From Linepithema humile (taxonomy: Eukaryota; Arthropoda; Insecta; Hymenoptera; Formicidae): DNA of 64,000 bases. The stretch is from assembly GCF_040581485.1 (NCBI RefSeq), contig NC_090129.1, positions 7,488,501-7,552,500 of the forward strand, read 5' to 3'. Positions 38,954-49,733 of the stretch are shown piece by piece (position 1 is the first letter of the stretch; every line of letters starts with the position of its first letter). A program made the position numbers and the translations under genes. The notes beneath the pieces were generated by a model. It worked only from the letters and a program-made list of their open reading frames with translations. It had not been told where the DNA came from and did not search any database.

Positions 38954-39253
38954 GAAAATATTGTACATTAAAATATTTGAAAGACAAAATATTTACATTA
39001 GTTAATATTTATCATTATTAAAATTTATTGGCATATTTTTTTACTTTTTATTTAAATAATTAAACTTTTTTAATAATTCTTTTATTACATATTTGCTTAG
39101 AAAACGAATTAAAAGTTCAATGTACTCAATATTTTTTATGATTTCACAAATATTTTATATTGTGAACGCTGCTATAATTTTGATTTATTTCGTGTTTTAC
39201 AGATCAACTATGCAGATCAACAGAACGACAACTCCGCTGCTGCGCATCGATCG

Positions 39254-41049
39254 GTGAGTTAGTTTAATTTGTCTTTTATTATTAAGATAATGGATCCAAT
39301 AATGGTGTAAAAATATATAAACGCGAGACACTTTGCAGGTCGTATAATTTTTATTACCTTATAGTAGTTATATCAAAATTTTATTTTCTCGTATTTTTTA
39401 AAAGTATTTTGAGTTGTACATGCATTTGTTTTTAAAAGAACGAACTTATTTTTTTAGTTAATTTATATTAAATTTAATTATGTGTTACCAATATTATTAT
39501 ATATATCTAGAAAAGATACATATTATACTAGATTATAATTATAAAAATTGTTAAAAAATATGTAACCTGCAAAATGCGTTGTACATTAAAAAAAAGCAAA
39601 GTGTTTCTAATTTTGATTTTGATTGAGCCCGAAGTTGAAACAACTTTCATCAGCCTAATAGCCTTTTGAATCCATATATATTAAATATTAATCATATGTT
39701 ATTAAAAATATAATCATACACCAGAATACTTTGAATAAAATTATAAAAGGTACACTTTTTCTTCGATTCATTATCTTAAAATGGCTAGGCTAGGACTTAG
39801 ATGTGTTGATGAATATTTAATCCTGGAATATTTCCTAAATGTATTTCATGATTGACAGATCAGAACAAAATATATTGAATTATTCAGAGAGTTTGTAGAA
39901 TTTTTTGATGACAGAATTGAAAACAATTTTTATATGTTTATATATCTTTATTTAATAATGTATGCACAAATTGTTAAAGATGGCCAAAAGTTGTCAAAAA
40001 CAATGGTGCATATATTACTGAACAAAGATGACTCTAAACATATAAAAATTGTTTTCAATTTTATTATAAAAATTATTACAAATTTTTTAAATAACCTAAT
40101 ATATTTTTATTCTGAATAATGTATTTATGTTTATATATTTATATATGTTTATATATTTATTTATATTTTTTTATATGAGAAAAAATAGAAGAAAAAAAAA
40201 TATTAGAAAAAAAAGATTATACATAAAATAAAAGATAAAACTTGTTAATACATGGAAAAAAAGTATTTGCTGCCGCAGTAAATTTTATATAAGCTATCGT
40301 AGCAAAATTTCTTACAGTTAATTATTATTTGAACAGCAAAGAGATTTGTTATAGATAATAATTTTATTTATCGAAATTAGTTTTGTTAAATCTGCAAATT
40401 ATATTGCTAATATATAATAAAAAATTTATTTTTATCTTACTATCAAAATTTGTATTAATGGCGACAATTTCATTGCAATAATAAAATAAATTTATTAAAA
40501 ATAAATTATTTTATTGTAACAGCGAATTTTAACTTGTTTTCTCATCTCAAAAATTTGTCGATTTTTTTAACAAAACAGATTTGTTGCATATCGAATAATC
40601 TGTAAAAGTAGTTACAGTAGCAAAATTTTATGGCTAACATATTTAACATCCAATAGCAACATTTTATTGCGATAGCAAAATTTTTTTTCTGTGTGTAAAT
40701 GTGTACTTTTATTTCTTCCTTTCCTACGGTAAGTGATTTATCTTTTTATATCTTTCCAGGATTAAATATTATAAATTGGCGTTGAAAAGCAAAAGTAAGA
40801 AAATTTTTAAATACATAAGTACCACAAATGTATCACAAATTTAAATTAAAAATGAAAAAGAAAATTCTTTTACACAAACGAAAATATATTAATGAATTAT
40901 GGTATATTTGAAATAATTTATCTAATAAAAAAAGAGTGCATTTTTTATTAACAATTTATTTACAATTTTAAAATATATATTTATTCTTGCTATACGTCAA
41001 TTTCTTCGCAATCTTTCCTAGCTTACTCATGCATCCGTGGTCCTATGGC
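39254..41049. other. AT-rich stretch, no gene seen
   Basis: About 1.8 kb of very AT-rich sequence. A weak recurring phrase, TAGCAAAATTT, appears near 40300, 40618 and 40674. Reading frames are short and of low complexity. Confidence 0.5.
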
Positions 41050-41283
41050 TTAACACTAGAACACTAGAATTATCAAAGCGGTCAAAAAATGACCAGTTTA
41101 TTCATTTTAGAATAATTATTTAAATTTATAATGCTTTTTGAGATTTTTTTCTGTGACTTGTGTTGCATTGTGTTAAATAATTAAATTGATTAATGTACTT
41201 TTTTTCTTTATCACCTTTTAAAAAGAAAGAAAAAAGAAATAAAAATTGGTATATGTTAATCGTCGGTAGTTCTAGTGTTGATC
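41050..41283. mobile_element. Possible piggyBac-like miniature element
   Basis: The left end reads TTAACACTAGAA and then CACTAGAATTATCAAAG. The right end, inverted, reads AACACTAGAACTACCGACG. These inverted ends about 230 bp apart, next to TTAA on the left, resemble ends of piggyBac-like elements. The right flank lacks a clean TTAA, so the assignment is tentative. No coding capacity. Confidence 0.35.
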
Positions 41284-41399
41284 CCATGGTTGAGCGCGGA
41301 AATTCGAAATTCGTGGTCCCGTCGATGATGGTCGAGCACAGATCTCGAAACAACGTTGATACGATCGATCATTGAATAATGATCGACTATCAACAAAAA

Positions 41400-41980
41400 T
41401 TTCGGACGCAACTAGCGGAAACTGAGCTGAGCTCTGCGCTAGCGTCTTGTGAGAAACACCAAGGTAGTAGCTCTCAGATTTTGGATGCAAATAGCGGTAA
41501 CTGAGCCAAGCTCTGCGCTAAAGCATCCTGCGGAAAACTCCCTCCCGAAATTCAGATGCAAATAGCGGTAACTGAGCCGAGCTCTGCGCTAAAGCATCCT
41601 GCGGAAAACTCCCTCCCGAAATTCAGATGCAAATGGCGGTAACTGAGCCGAGCTCTGCGCTAAAGCATCCTGCGGAAAACTCCCTCCCGAAATTCAGATG
41701 CAAATGGCGGTAACTGAGCCAAGCTTTGCGCTAAAGCATCCTGCGAAAAACTCCCTCCCGAATTTCAGATGCAAATGGCGGTAACTGAGCCGAGCTCTGC
41801 GCTAAAGCATCCTGCGAAAAACTCCCTCCCGAATTTCAGATGCAAATGGCGGTAACTGAGCCGAGCTCTGCGCTAAAGCATCCTGCGAAAAATTCTCTTC
41901 CGAATTTCAGATGTAAATGACAGTAACTGAGCTGAGCTCTGCGCTAAGCATATCGCGAAAAAAATTCCCAAACGATTCCG
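41400..41980. repeat. Minisatellite, 71-bp period, about eight copies
   Basis: The phrase TTCAGATGCAAAT starts at 41551, 41622, 41693, 41764, 41835 and 41906, exactly 71 bp apart. More diverged copies precede (about 41400 and 41480) and close the array. Each unit contains GCGGTAACTGAGCC, GAGCTCTGCGCTAAAGCATC and CTCCCTCCCGAA. The central units are nearly identical and the edge units diverged, as expected from unequal exchange. Past the array, short TCCGCGAAAAA/TTCCCAAAC phrases repeat to about 42005. Confidence 0.95.
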
Positions 41981-42005
41981 CGAAAAACTTCCAAACAGTT
42001 CCGCG

Positions 42006-43189
42006 ATTCAATCTCATTAAATCTTATCCATTTAAGATTTTTTGTACGAACTCTTAGGTATAAAATTTCTAATTAGGTAGGATTTTCTACTAGATAAAGT
42101 TTTTGGGTAGGTAGGTAGGATTTTAAAACTTTTTATCACTTCTATATTGTATTTTTTTTTTAATTCTTTGCTGTCGATAAACTTTGGAACTTCTGCTTTG
42201 GCAGTTAGTTTGTAGTTTATTGATGACAAAAATAATGATAAAACTTCGGGTGGGCAAACAGCAAGATTCTCTTTCAAAAAACGGAAGATGTTTCTTGCGT
42301 AAATTATGAAAAAGTTTGAACGTTTAAATGTTTAGATTAATAAATTTCACTAATAAAATATTACTACGTTTTGAATTATAAGAGATACTTTCGATTATAA
42401 ATTAAAAATTGTATTGTTCAGCTCTTTTTAACTAAAGTATTTTGCATTATACATTAAACTTTTGAACGTTTAAATGATTTTATTGACATATTATTTTTAT
42501 TTTGTATTATCTTGTATATTATTTCGATGGAATACAGGATAATATATTAAGAAAAATTGTAATAAGCTAAATGTCTCAAGGGCTAGATATGTCTTAATCT
42601 CCGAAAATATATGAACAAAATAATAATTTTTTAATATTCATAAATATAATGTCCGGAAACTGTGATAAATTTACATATCCAATTATTTTTGCAAATATTT
42701 AATATTGTCGTTTAATAAATGCAAATTTTGGTTTTAAATTTCCGCGAAGTAAATTTTAATCTTTGTTATATAATATTAAAAATATTATTTTCATAGAAAA
42801 CACATCACATCTTTCATAATAATTAATTCTTAAATATATTGCCACTGGAACATTTCTCTTAAATATTGTAAACTTGTAAAAATCTTTTTCTCATTTGTAC
42901 AAAATATTGTATTAATATATTGTATATTATATTGTATATTATATATTATATTATATAATTGTATATTATATTACATATACATGTATGTATATCATATTAT
43001 TGCATCTGTATGCAGCATTGTTGTATATATTTCTTCTTCATTGTGTATATGTTTTCTGAATTTAATATTATTTATTGTATACTATTATTATATTGTATTT
43101 GGTTTTATTAAAATCTTTTCTCGACAAACAATGTATTTTATTTCACAACATTCTTTAAATTCTCTTTCCATTGAAAGAAAGAAAATGAT
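42006..43189. other. AT-rich stretch with a TATAT-rich simple sequence
   Basis: No recognisable gene. The 81-codon minus-strand frame at 42032-42277 has no known domain. A run built from TTGTATATTATA phrases occupies about 42910-42990. Confidence 0.5.
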
Positions 43190-44610
43190 TGTACCAGAGA
43201 AAAACCTGAGAGGGGCCACGCTGCCGTTTTTCATAAGACGTTTTTTCTAGGCCGTACACTAGCGGCGCATACATCCATTTTACAGCCTGCCTGGAACTAC
43301 ATGGCCACATCCATTTTCCGGGATGATAAAAGAGGCCTGGTTGGTTCATGTACGTGTTACATCCATTTTCCGGTATGGTAAGAGTCATGGTTGGTTCATG
43401 TCCGTGTTACATCCACAATTTATTAAACAGAAATACGTCTTGCATATAGATATAATTTATATATATACAATTTATATAGATACAATTATATATAGATACA
43501 ATTATATAGATACAATTTATAACATATAGATATAATTTACACATCTATATGCGAGACGTATTTTTTTTTTTCTGTTCAATAAATTGTGGATGTAACACAG
43601 ACATGAACCAACCAGGGCTCTTTTATCATCCCGGAAAATGGATGTGGCCATGTAGTTCCAGACAGGCTGTAAAATGGATGTACGCACCGCTAGTGTAAAG
43701 CCTAGAACACGGTGTAAGAATCATAGATATATTATATATAGATAGAGCTTTGTGAATCTTACGCCTGCCAAGATAAAATTATCTTTTCCTCCCTCGCGCA
43801 TGTGCAATCACGCATTTATCTTCAAAAAACAAGTGTTTATCCATGACAGCCAAGGATATAACCTAATTTTATGTAAAAGTGCTGTATCTGCCGAGATAAA
43901 TATACGAATGCGCATGCGCAAAGGAGGAAAAACCGTCATTATCTTGGCAGGTGTTGCATTATAGCAAAAATGGTACAAAGCTCTATCTATATGTAATATA
44001 TCTATGGTAAGAATATAAGGTGATTTCACGGCAACAAATTTTTGTGATTTTCCTGTCATTGTTCCACATTGAACCGCTAGGTGGCTACGTGTTGAGGGAC
44101 TTTAAATATATATATAAATTTTATTAAAATTTTATTGTCCTGCGGAACTTAATTATAAATATTCATTTTCTTAAAGAAACTTAATTTTTTATAAAGACTG
44201 GAATACATTATTAATTATTTTTTCTGCAAATTTAACTAAAAATAATTTGTTATAAAAAAATTAAAAAATATGTTGTCAGTAATATATATATTTTTATACA
44301 CAATGTTAAAAGTTTTATTTTAAAAAATTTGTATTATTTAGGACTATAATTATATATAGATGTGCTTTAGAGATTCATCATCTATCCTTTTCTATCCACA
44401 TCTATCCATATCTTCTATTCTTTTTTACTTGGGATTTTGCACCAACGTGACATCTTGTGTGACATGCTTTAACTATGACATCTTGATCACAGATTTTTTG
44501 ATAGAATACAATGGTCGTGAAATCACCTTATATTCTTACACCGTGGCCTAGAAAAAGCGTCTTACGAAAAACGGCAGCGTGGCCCCTCTCAGGTTTCTCT
44601 CTGATAACAT
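43190..44610. repeat. Nested fold-back (several palindromes inside one another)
   Basis: Outer arms at 43196-43257 and 44541-44607 are inverted copies. Inside, 43236-43465 pairs with the inverse of about 43530-43722 around a TATAGATACAATT-rich loop. The left arm of this pair holds an extra tandem copy of a unit of about 58 bp (TTGGTTCATG, then GTGTTACATCCA). A second palindrome pairs about 43722-43850 with 43880-44015; both arms contain CCTGCCAAGATAA, a GCGCATG block and CATAGATATATTA. A third pair, about 44012-44032 and 44516-44536, shares AGAATATAAGGTGATTTCAC. No transposase was seen. It may be successive insertions of palindromic elements or a Foldback-type element. Confidence 0.8.
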
Positions 44611-45453
44611 ACGCAGGTGATGTAACAAATTTTTTTCAAGATGAAGTCCTTAAGGCTTATTCCGACAATCCTACATATTGCATAAAAAAAAATTCAACCA
44701 ATCACAGTTTATAATTTAAAAAGACAACAATATGGCATTCTTTCATGAAGCATACGATTGATCAATTTTTCTATGCATATTTCTTGCGAAAATTTATATG
44801 AATAATCCTTTAAGTAAAATCGAATATATCCGAAATACGCCGGAATCCCGAACTTTGCCGAAGCGCTTGTAAACAGGCACGTGGTGCGTTTCGTTCTAAA
44901 GGTATGTGTTTTCCACTTTCTTTGCACTTAAACTGCAATAGATATATTTAGGAAAAAAGGAGAAGATAAATAAGGTGTAAAAGCAGATATCTACATGTGT
45001 GCTTACACACAGCGGGCTAACCAAGGTAAATACATGTTTCTCTCTTTGTATACCTGCTTGACAGAAGTTTTTTTGAAGAATATTCGAACATTTTTCGCGA
45101 GCGACGAAACAAAACGGTGATATTAAAATTATTTTTACACCCAATCGAATCACTATCTTGACTTGCAATAGATTGAAATGTTTATTAATTCAATAATCTG
45201 ATAAAACTGGAATTGGAAAAAAATTTTAATCGCTATCGTTTCGCTTAGATGATGATATAATTTTTTATTGACGTTTCGTATGTGAACACAGTTGTGTTTT
45301 ATCTTTAAATTAAACCAATATCACTTTTACAATACGTATAAACTTAAAAAGTTTTTAGAGATCAACATACATTATTATTCTCTCTATTCAAGGAAAAAGT
45401 TTTTGGGCTATTTCAAAATATTATCTTGGTAATTATTCTGAAAGTGTGTGATT
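44611..45453. other. Region upstream of SMUG1
   Basis: About 840 bp between the fold-back structure and the SMUG1 start codon. It must hold the SMUG1 promoter and 5' UTR, but no TATA box or clear initiator could be assigned. No coding exon was recognised on either strand. Confidence 0.4.
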
Positions 45454-46617
45454 ATGCCTCGCACAAAGAGAACTAGAGCAAAAAGCGAAGATTCACAAAA
45501 TGCAAAAAAGTTTAAACGTTCAAGCTCAAATACCTTAGATTATGTAACTCAGATACAGACAACTTTAAACATTAAACAAAATACAGAAGAAGATAAAGAT
45601 ACATTGGAAGAAAAAAATACAGAAGAAAATAGAAGTACACTTGAACAAAAGAATTCAAAAAAAGATGAAAATAAAATTGAACAGACATCTACAGAAGATG
45701 CAATTGAGCACATATCTGCAGTATCTACATCTATTTCCGATAAATTATTATCAATTGAACAAAAGCTTTGTGCTAAATTGCAAAATATTACTTTTCCCTC
45801 ATCAGTACAATATATTTACAATCCACTTGAGTATGCATTTGAAACACATGCTATGTATGTACGCAAGTATTGTACTGGTGTAAAAAAGATCTTGTTTGTT
45901 GGCATGAATCCTGGACCATGGGGCATGTCACAAACTGGTGTACCATTTGGAGAAATAAGCATGGTGCGCGACTGGCTTAAAATTTCTGGTCCTGTTGGAC
46001 ATCCATCAAAAGAACATTCTGATCGAAAAGTAATGGGATTCCAATGCACACGTAGCGAGATTAGTGGATTGAGATTATGGGGCTTGTTCAAAGAATTATG
46101 TGGAAGTCCGGAGAACTTTTTCGAACATGCATACATACATAATTATTGCCCCCTTGCATTCATGGATGTTAAAGCACGAAACATTACACCAGCAGAATTA
46201 AAGGCAATATTTATCTTACTATGTTTCTTTTTTCTTATGCTGAACTATCTATATTTTTCAGGGTGAAGGACAAAACATTTTACATGAGGCATGTGACAGA
46301 TCTTTGATAGATATAATACAACTCTTGAAAGCAGAGATCATTATTGGCATTGGCAATTATGCAGAAAAAAGAATACAACTTGCAGTACAGACAGCAGGTC
46401 TTTCAGTAGAGGTAATGTATATATATTTATACAACATGTTATAATAGTATCTCATCTCAATATTTACTAACTTTTATAATGATTTTCTCAGGTAATGGTA
46501 TTGCGACATCCCAGTCCAAGAGCTGTGGGTAACAATAATTGGAAAGAAATAGCTAAGCAGCGATTAGAAGAATTGGGACTGCTTAAATATTTTGAAACAG
46601 CAAGTACTATTGCCTAA
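45454..46617 (+). CDS. SMUG1: Single-strand-selective monofunctional uracil-DNA glycosylase
   Basis: A nuclear base-excision-repair enzyme that removes uracil and oxidised pyrimidines from DNA. Three exons: 45454-46203, 46262-46411 and 46492-46617; 341 residues. Motif 1, GMNPGPWGMSQTGVPFG, lies at about residues 150-166 and forms the catalytic loop. HNYCPLAFMD is at about 229-238. The second active-site motif, HPSPR, opens the last exon. NITPAELK joined to GEGQNILHEACD aligns residue for residue with the vertebrate protein, which fixes the first junction even though that intron starts with GC rather than GT. The amino end, about 100 residues, is Lys/Glu/Ser/Thr-rich, probably disordered, with a basic start (PRTKRTRAK) suited to nuclear import; vertebrate SMUG1 (about 270 residues) lacks most of it. 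ADAT2 follows 217 bp downstream on the same strand. Confidence 0.95.
46204..46261 (+). other. GC-AG intron of SMUG1
   Basis: A 58-nt intron starting GCAATA and ending TTTTTCAG. Splicing as AAG|GC...AG|GGT keeps phase 0 and the expected protein length. No GT donor near this point gives an aligned protein. GC-AG introns are a known minor class, about one percent in many animals. Confidence 0.75.
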
Positions 46618-46834
46618 ATTCTCTTGCGCAAAATACAACCATTATTTTAAAAGTATAAACTCATAAAATTCTTTTTATTTTTTTACTTAAAACAATAGCT
46701 ATGTTTTTTTACAATATTTAATTCGTGAAAAATTAAAATTGTAAAACTTTATATAGTTTTAAAAATTATTTTTGTCATGTGTCTTTATACATGCAATAAA
46801 TAAGATTTATTGCATGTATGATATTTAATATTTA

Positions 46835-47365
46835 ATGATATCTGTTATGGACGTTTCGGCATGGATGGACGTTGCATTACAAAAGGCTGAAGAGTCTTTG
46901 AGAGCTGGTGAAGTTCCAGTAGGCTGTTTATTTATATATGATAATGAAGTAATTGCAACAGGCAATAATACAGTGAATGAAACTTGTAATGCAACTCGCC
47001 ATGCAGAGATAAACTGCATCGATCAGGTCTTAAAGTTCTGTGAGGAAAAACGCGTGGACTATGAAACAGTATTTCGTAATCTAGATGTAATTGTCACAGT
47101 AGAACCGTGCATAATGTGTATGTCAGCATTACTTCAGCTACAAGTACGCAGTGTTGTATATGGCTGTGCGAACGATCGGTTCGGTGGTTGCATCAGCGTT
47201 CTCGAGATACCAAAATTTTACGACCCGAAAATAGTGATACAGGGAAATGTTAAGGGAGAGGAGGCCATGAGATTGCTTAAAGATTTTTACAAAGGTGTCA
47301 ATCCAAATGCGCCCGAGTCAAAAATTAAAAAGGGACGTAAAACGAAAGGAACAGAAAGTGAATAA
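46835..47365 (+). CDS. ADAT2: tRNA-specific adenosine deaminase 2 (catalytic subunit)
   Basis: Catalytic subunit of the ADAT2/ADAT3 complex that converts adenosine-34 to inosine in the tRNA anticodon, letting one tRNA read several codons. A single exon of 176 residues with a cytidine/deoxycytidylate-deaminase fold. The zinc- and proton-shuttling motif HAE is at residues 56-58 (Glu58 catalytic) and PCIMC at 91-95 (Cys92 and Cys95 bind zinc). GEVPVGCLF near residue 25 and YGCANDRFGGC near 127 are typical of TadA/ADAT2. The basic tail (KKGRKTKGTESE) may aid tRNA binding. I use the first ATG at 46835; a second in-frame ATG lies four codons on at 46847 and is an equally possible start. The length is close to other animal ADAT2 proteins. 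Confidence 0.95.
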   Translation: MISVMDVSAWMDVALQKAEESLRAGEVPVGCLFIYDNEVIATGNNTVNETCNATRHAEINCIDQVLKFCEEKRVDYETVFRNLDVIVTVEPCIMCMSALLQLQVRSVVYGCANDRFGGCISVLEIPKFYDPKIVIQGNVKGEEAMRLLKDFYKGVNPNAPESKIKKGRKTKGTESE

Positions 47366-47687
47366 TTCTTCTTGTGTTATCTGATTATACGTACAACTTT
47401 TTTTTACTATAATACGCTATTTAGCGTGCCGCTTAATTGTGATAAGCTGGAGTCTTTTTATAACCATTTGTATTCTAAATGTACAATGTACAAATAGAAT
47501 AGTGATGTTAATATTAAATATCAATATCCGCGCGTTTTTACTTTACATAGACTTATTGGTTTCTTTTTTATTTCATAATGTTCCTACTTATCTCATATTA
47601 TATACATAATTTTATACATATCTAAGATATAAATATTCAATGTTACATAAACTTTCACACGATACACTTTTGATTCATTATATGCCG
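47366..47687. other. Convergent 3' intergenic gap
   Basis: About 320 bp between the converging ends of ADAT2 (plus) and the TTLL15-type gene (minus). AT-rich; it must hold both 3' UTRs. No other feature seen. Confidence 0.5.
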
Positions 47688-49733
47688 TCAATTACACCAT
47701 GCCTTATCCACTTCGCACTTTCCTTGATACCATCTAATAAGTAATTGATTCCGCAGTGTGTAATCCTTCAGCACCATATCTCTCGTCTGCAAAAATACAT
47801 TTGATTAGAATTGAAGTTACAAATACACGGTAAATTTATGTTGCTTACTATTGGAGGCGGAAAGATTCTTTGGAAATCCATCTTGTTTTGATGCTCAAGA
47901 TAGCTCTGCGACAAAATAAGCCTTGTTTCCGGCATGAAACACGGTCTGCACAACTGGCATTCTACACGAAAACAATCGTCACATTCCTTGCAGAGTTCAG
48001 GCAACACCACGATATTCTTGTTCGCTATTTCCATTTCTTCCTCCGCTTTATTTCTGTAACATTGATATACCAATAATCTAAGTAACTATTATACATTTTT
48101 TAGGTGGCTAGCTCCAAAATACAAGTTTCTATATCAATTTTCTAAAAATCACAATAACTTTATGCAATGTTTACCTCGCTTTTAAAGATCCTTTTCTAGT
48201 TCTCTTGCCGATGCCGACCAGCGCAAACGTATTGAATATGACCTGCTCGTAGAGCAACTGATTCGGCGGGTAATGTGCAGAGGATAAATTCGGTGACATA
48301 TTTGCCTCCATCATGTAAACGTTCAGGTCTTCATCAAGAGCTAAATCGAATCTCACGAGTTCAAAGAAGTTCCTACCGTTGCCGAAGCGTTTAGAAACCT
48401 CTCTTATCTGCGACTCTTTTAACAGAGCGACTTCGCGGATGGCATCGTACACTCGCTCCCACATTTCTGCTGGATTCTGTCCCTGTTCTCTGACATATGC
48501 ATCGAACGAATCCTTCATCGAGTGTCCGAGCTCGACGTAGTATTTCTTCAAGGACGGCACATTCCAGATTGGCAAATAATCATCACCGACTACATACTTA
48601 TCCAGAATCTCTGGATCGAATGGATAGTATTTGACTGGACAGAAACGGAACAAGACGTCACCCTTGTAAACGTACACCCTCAGCGGGTCTACAGACGTGA
48701 TGACGGTGTATACACCAATATCAAATTTGTAGCCATCCACAAGAAACGGTCGCTGTATGAATTCCTGAATAAATGTGCCAGCAGTGAAGTTTGCGTCGTT
48801 GCTGCCATGAATACGGATGCCTCGATGATCGTTTAATTTCTGTACAAACTGCTTCGCAGGATTCGACTTGGCGTAATCAAGGAAAGCCTGTCGATCCTCG
48901 GGCATCTTGAAGGCCGCCGGTATGTATCGACCTCCACGTGTTGTCGACAAGTCCACCTTGTTTGTGATATAGCCGCAACCAGGAAAGTGATTGACTATCT
49001 GATGCTCCTGTAATCTACTCAAACTTGCAGACAATGCTCGAAACGGATAATCGTGAGCCCATAATAGATCCCAGTCAGATTTGTTGTTACTTTCCTGGAA
49101 ACCAAGTCGTTGGAGTACTGCATACACATGCTTCAGGTAACCGGTGTCATTACTTTTAGCGTAAATCCAAAACTTTGGTCGAGCCTCCTTTATTGCTATC
49201 GGTCTCTCAAACAAGTGTGTCACGTATGTTTGATAATTCAAATATACAAAAAACATGCCGTAAAAAATCAATGGACCCACTATAGAAGATAGAATAATTT
49301 TCAAAAGAGTCTTCATCTTCAGATTTGTTATTTTTTTTCCTAAACTGTATTGTGTTTTCTGTAACAACATTATTAATCGGATTAAATTTATTAATTTAAA
49401 TTAATTATTCTAAATTATATTAAACAAATCTAAATTAGATTTAACAAATATAAATTAAGTTAATTTAATTTATTAAATTTAATTACAAGGATAAATGACC
49501 GAATAAAAAAAATTAAGTACTTTACTAAACTTATATTTTGATAAACATTTAAATATAAAGATTAAACTGTAAACCATTGTTAAATCTTCAATTAATTGAT
49601 TAAACTTTACTTCCAACTTGTCAAACAATTTTGTCGCATACAAAACTTGAGTTTATTTTCGATATATATAATAATAAAAATAATTTTTAAATATTTTATG
49701 TCTTACATACCTTTTTAGTTTGCTCTTTTCCAT
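47688..49733 (-). CDS. TTLL15: Membrane-anchored tubulin-tyrosine-ligase-like protein, TTLL15 type
   Basis: A member of the tubulin glutamylase/glycylase superfamily (ATP-grasp fold); substrates of the TTLL15 branch are poorly known. Exons on the minus strand: 49733-49711, 49344-48175, 48053-47849 and 47786-47688, giving 498 residues. An amino-terminal hydrophobic span (TLLKIILSSIVGPLIFYGMF) suggests a signal anchor. The TTL domain shows VNHFPGCGYITNKVDL, an ATP-binding stretch with FVQKLNDHRGI, QEFIQRPFLVDGYKFDIGVY, and the metal-binding ELVRFDLALDEDLNVYMMEA followed by NMSPN. The carboxyl part has a Cys cluster (LCKECDDCFRVECQLCRPC), as in this branch. The first junction uses an acceptor within CAATACAG; an unspliced alternative starts at ATG 49370, and a shorter one (MKTLLK) at 49316. 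All give the same anchor and catalytic domain. Head-to-head with RpS29. Confidence 0.85.

Larger units (their letters stand above)
37293..39253 (+). ncRNA. Putative spliced long noncoding RNA with a tandemly duplicated exon
   Basis: Two copies of a roughly 630-bp segment lie 1021 bp apart (37293-37932 and 38314-38953) and differ at only a handful of positions. Each ends in TTTACG|GTAAGC, a good donor (exon ends 37907 and 38928). Downstream of each, an AT-rich, clearly diverged but related intron ends TTTTACAG|ATCAACT (exon starts 38253 and 39203). The last visible exon, 39203-39253, ends ATCG|GTGAGT. Splice signals all point to the plus strand. Reading frames are short; the longest forward frame (77 codons, 37363-37596 and 38384-38617) is identical in both copies but matches nothing I know. 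The motif GTCGGGAGTG recurs five times (about 37256, 37301, 37745, 38322, 38766). Transcription is inferred from splice sites. The start, and any exon after 39253, are not determined. Confidence 0.45.

Noticed and set aside
42032..42277. 81-codon minus-strand frame downstream of the minisatellite
   Set aside because: Reads somewhat protein-like (CPPEVLSLFLSSINYKL) but has a TACCTACCTACC simple repeat, no known domain and no convincing splice partners. Could be a transposon remnant; not supportable.
44511..44714. 67-codon forward frame containing RKSVLRKTAAWPLSGFSL
   Set aside because: Same repeat block as upstream of USP39; not a gene.
48522..48836. Forward frame of 104 codons across the TTLL15-type gene
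   Set aside because: Antisense shadow of the conserved ligase coding sequence.
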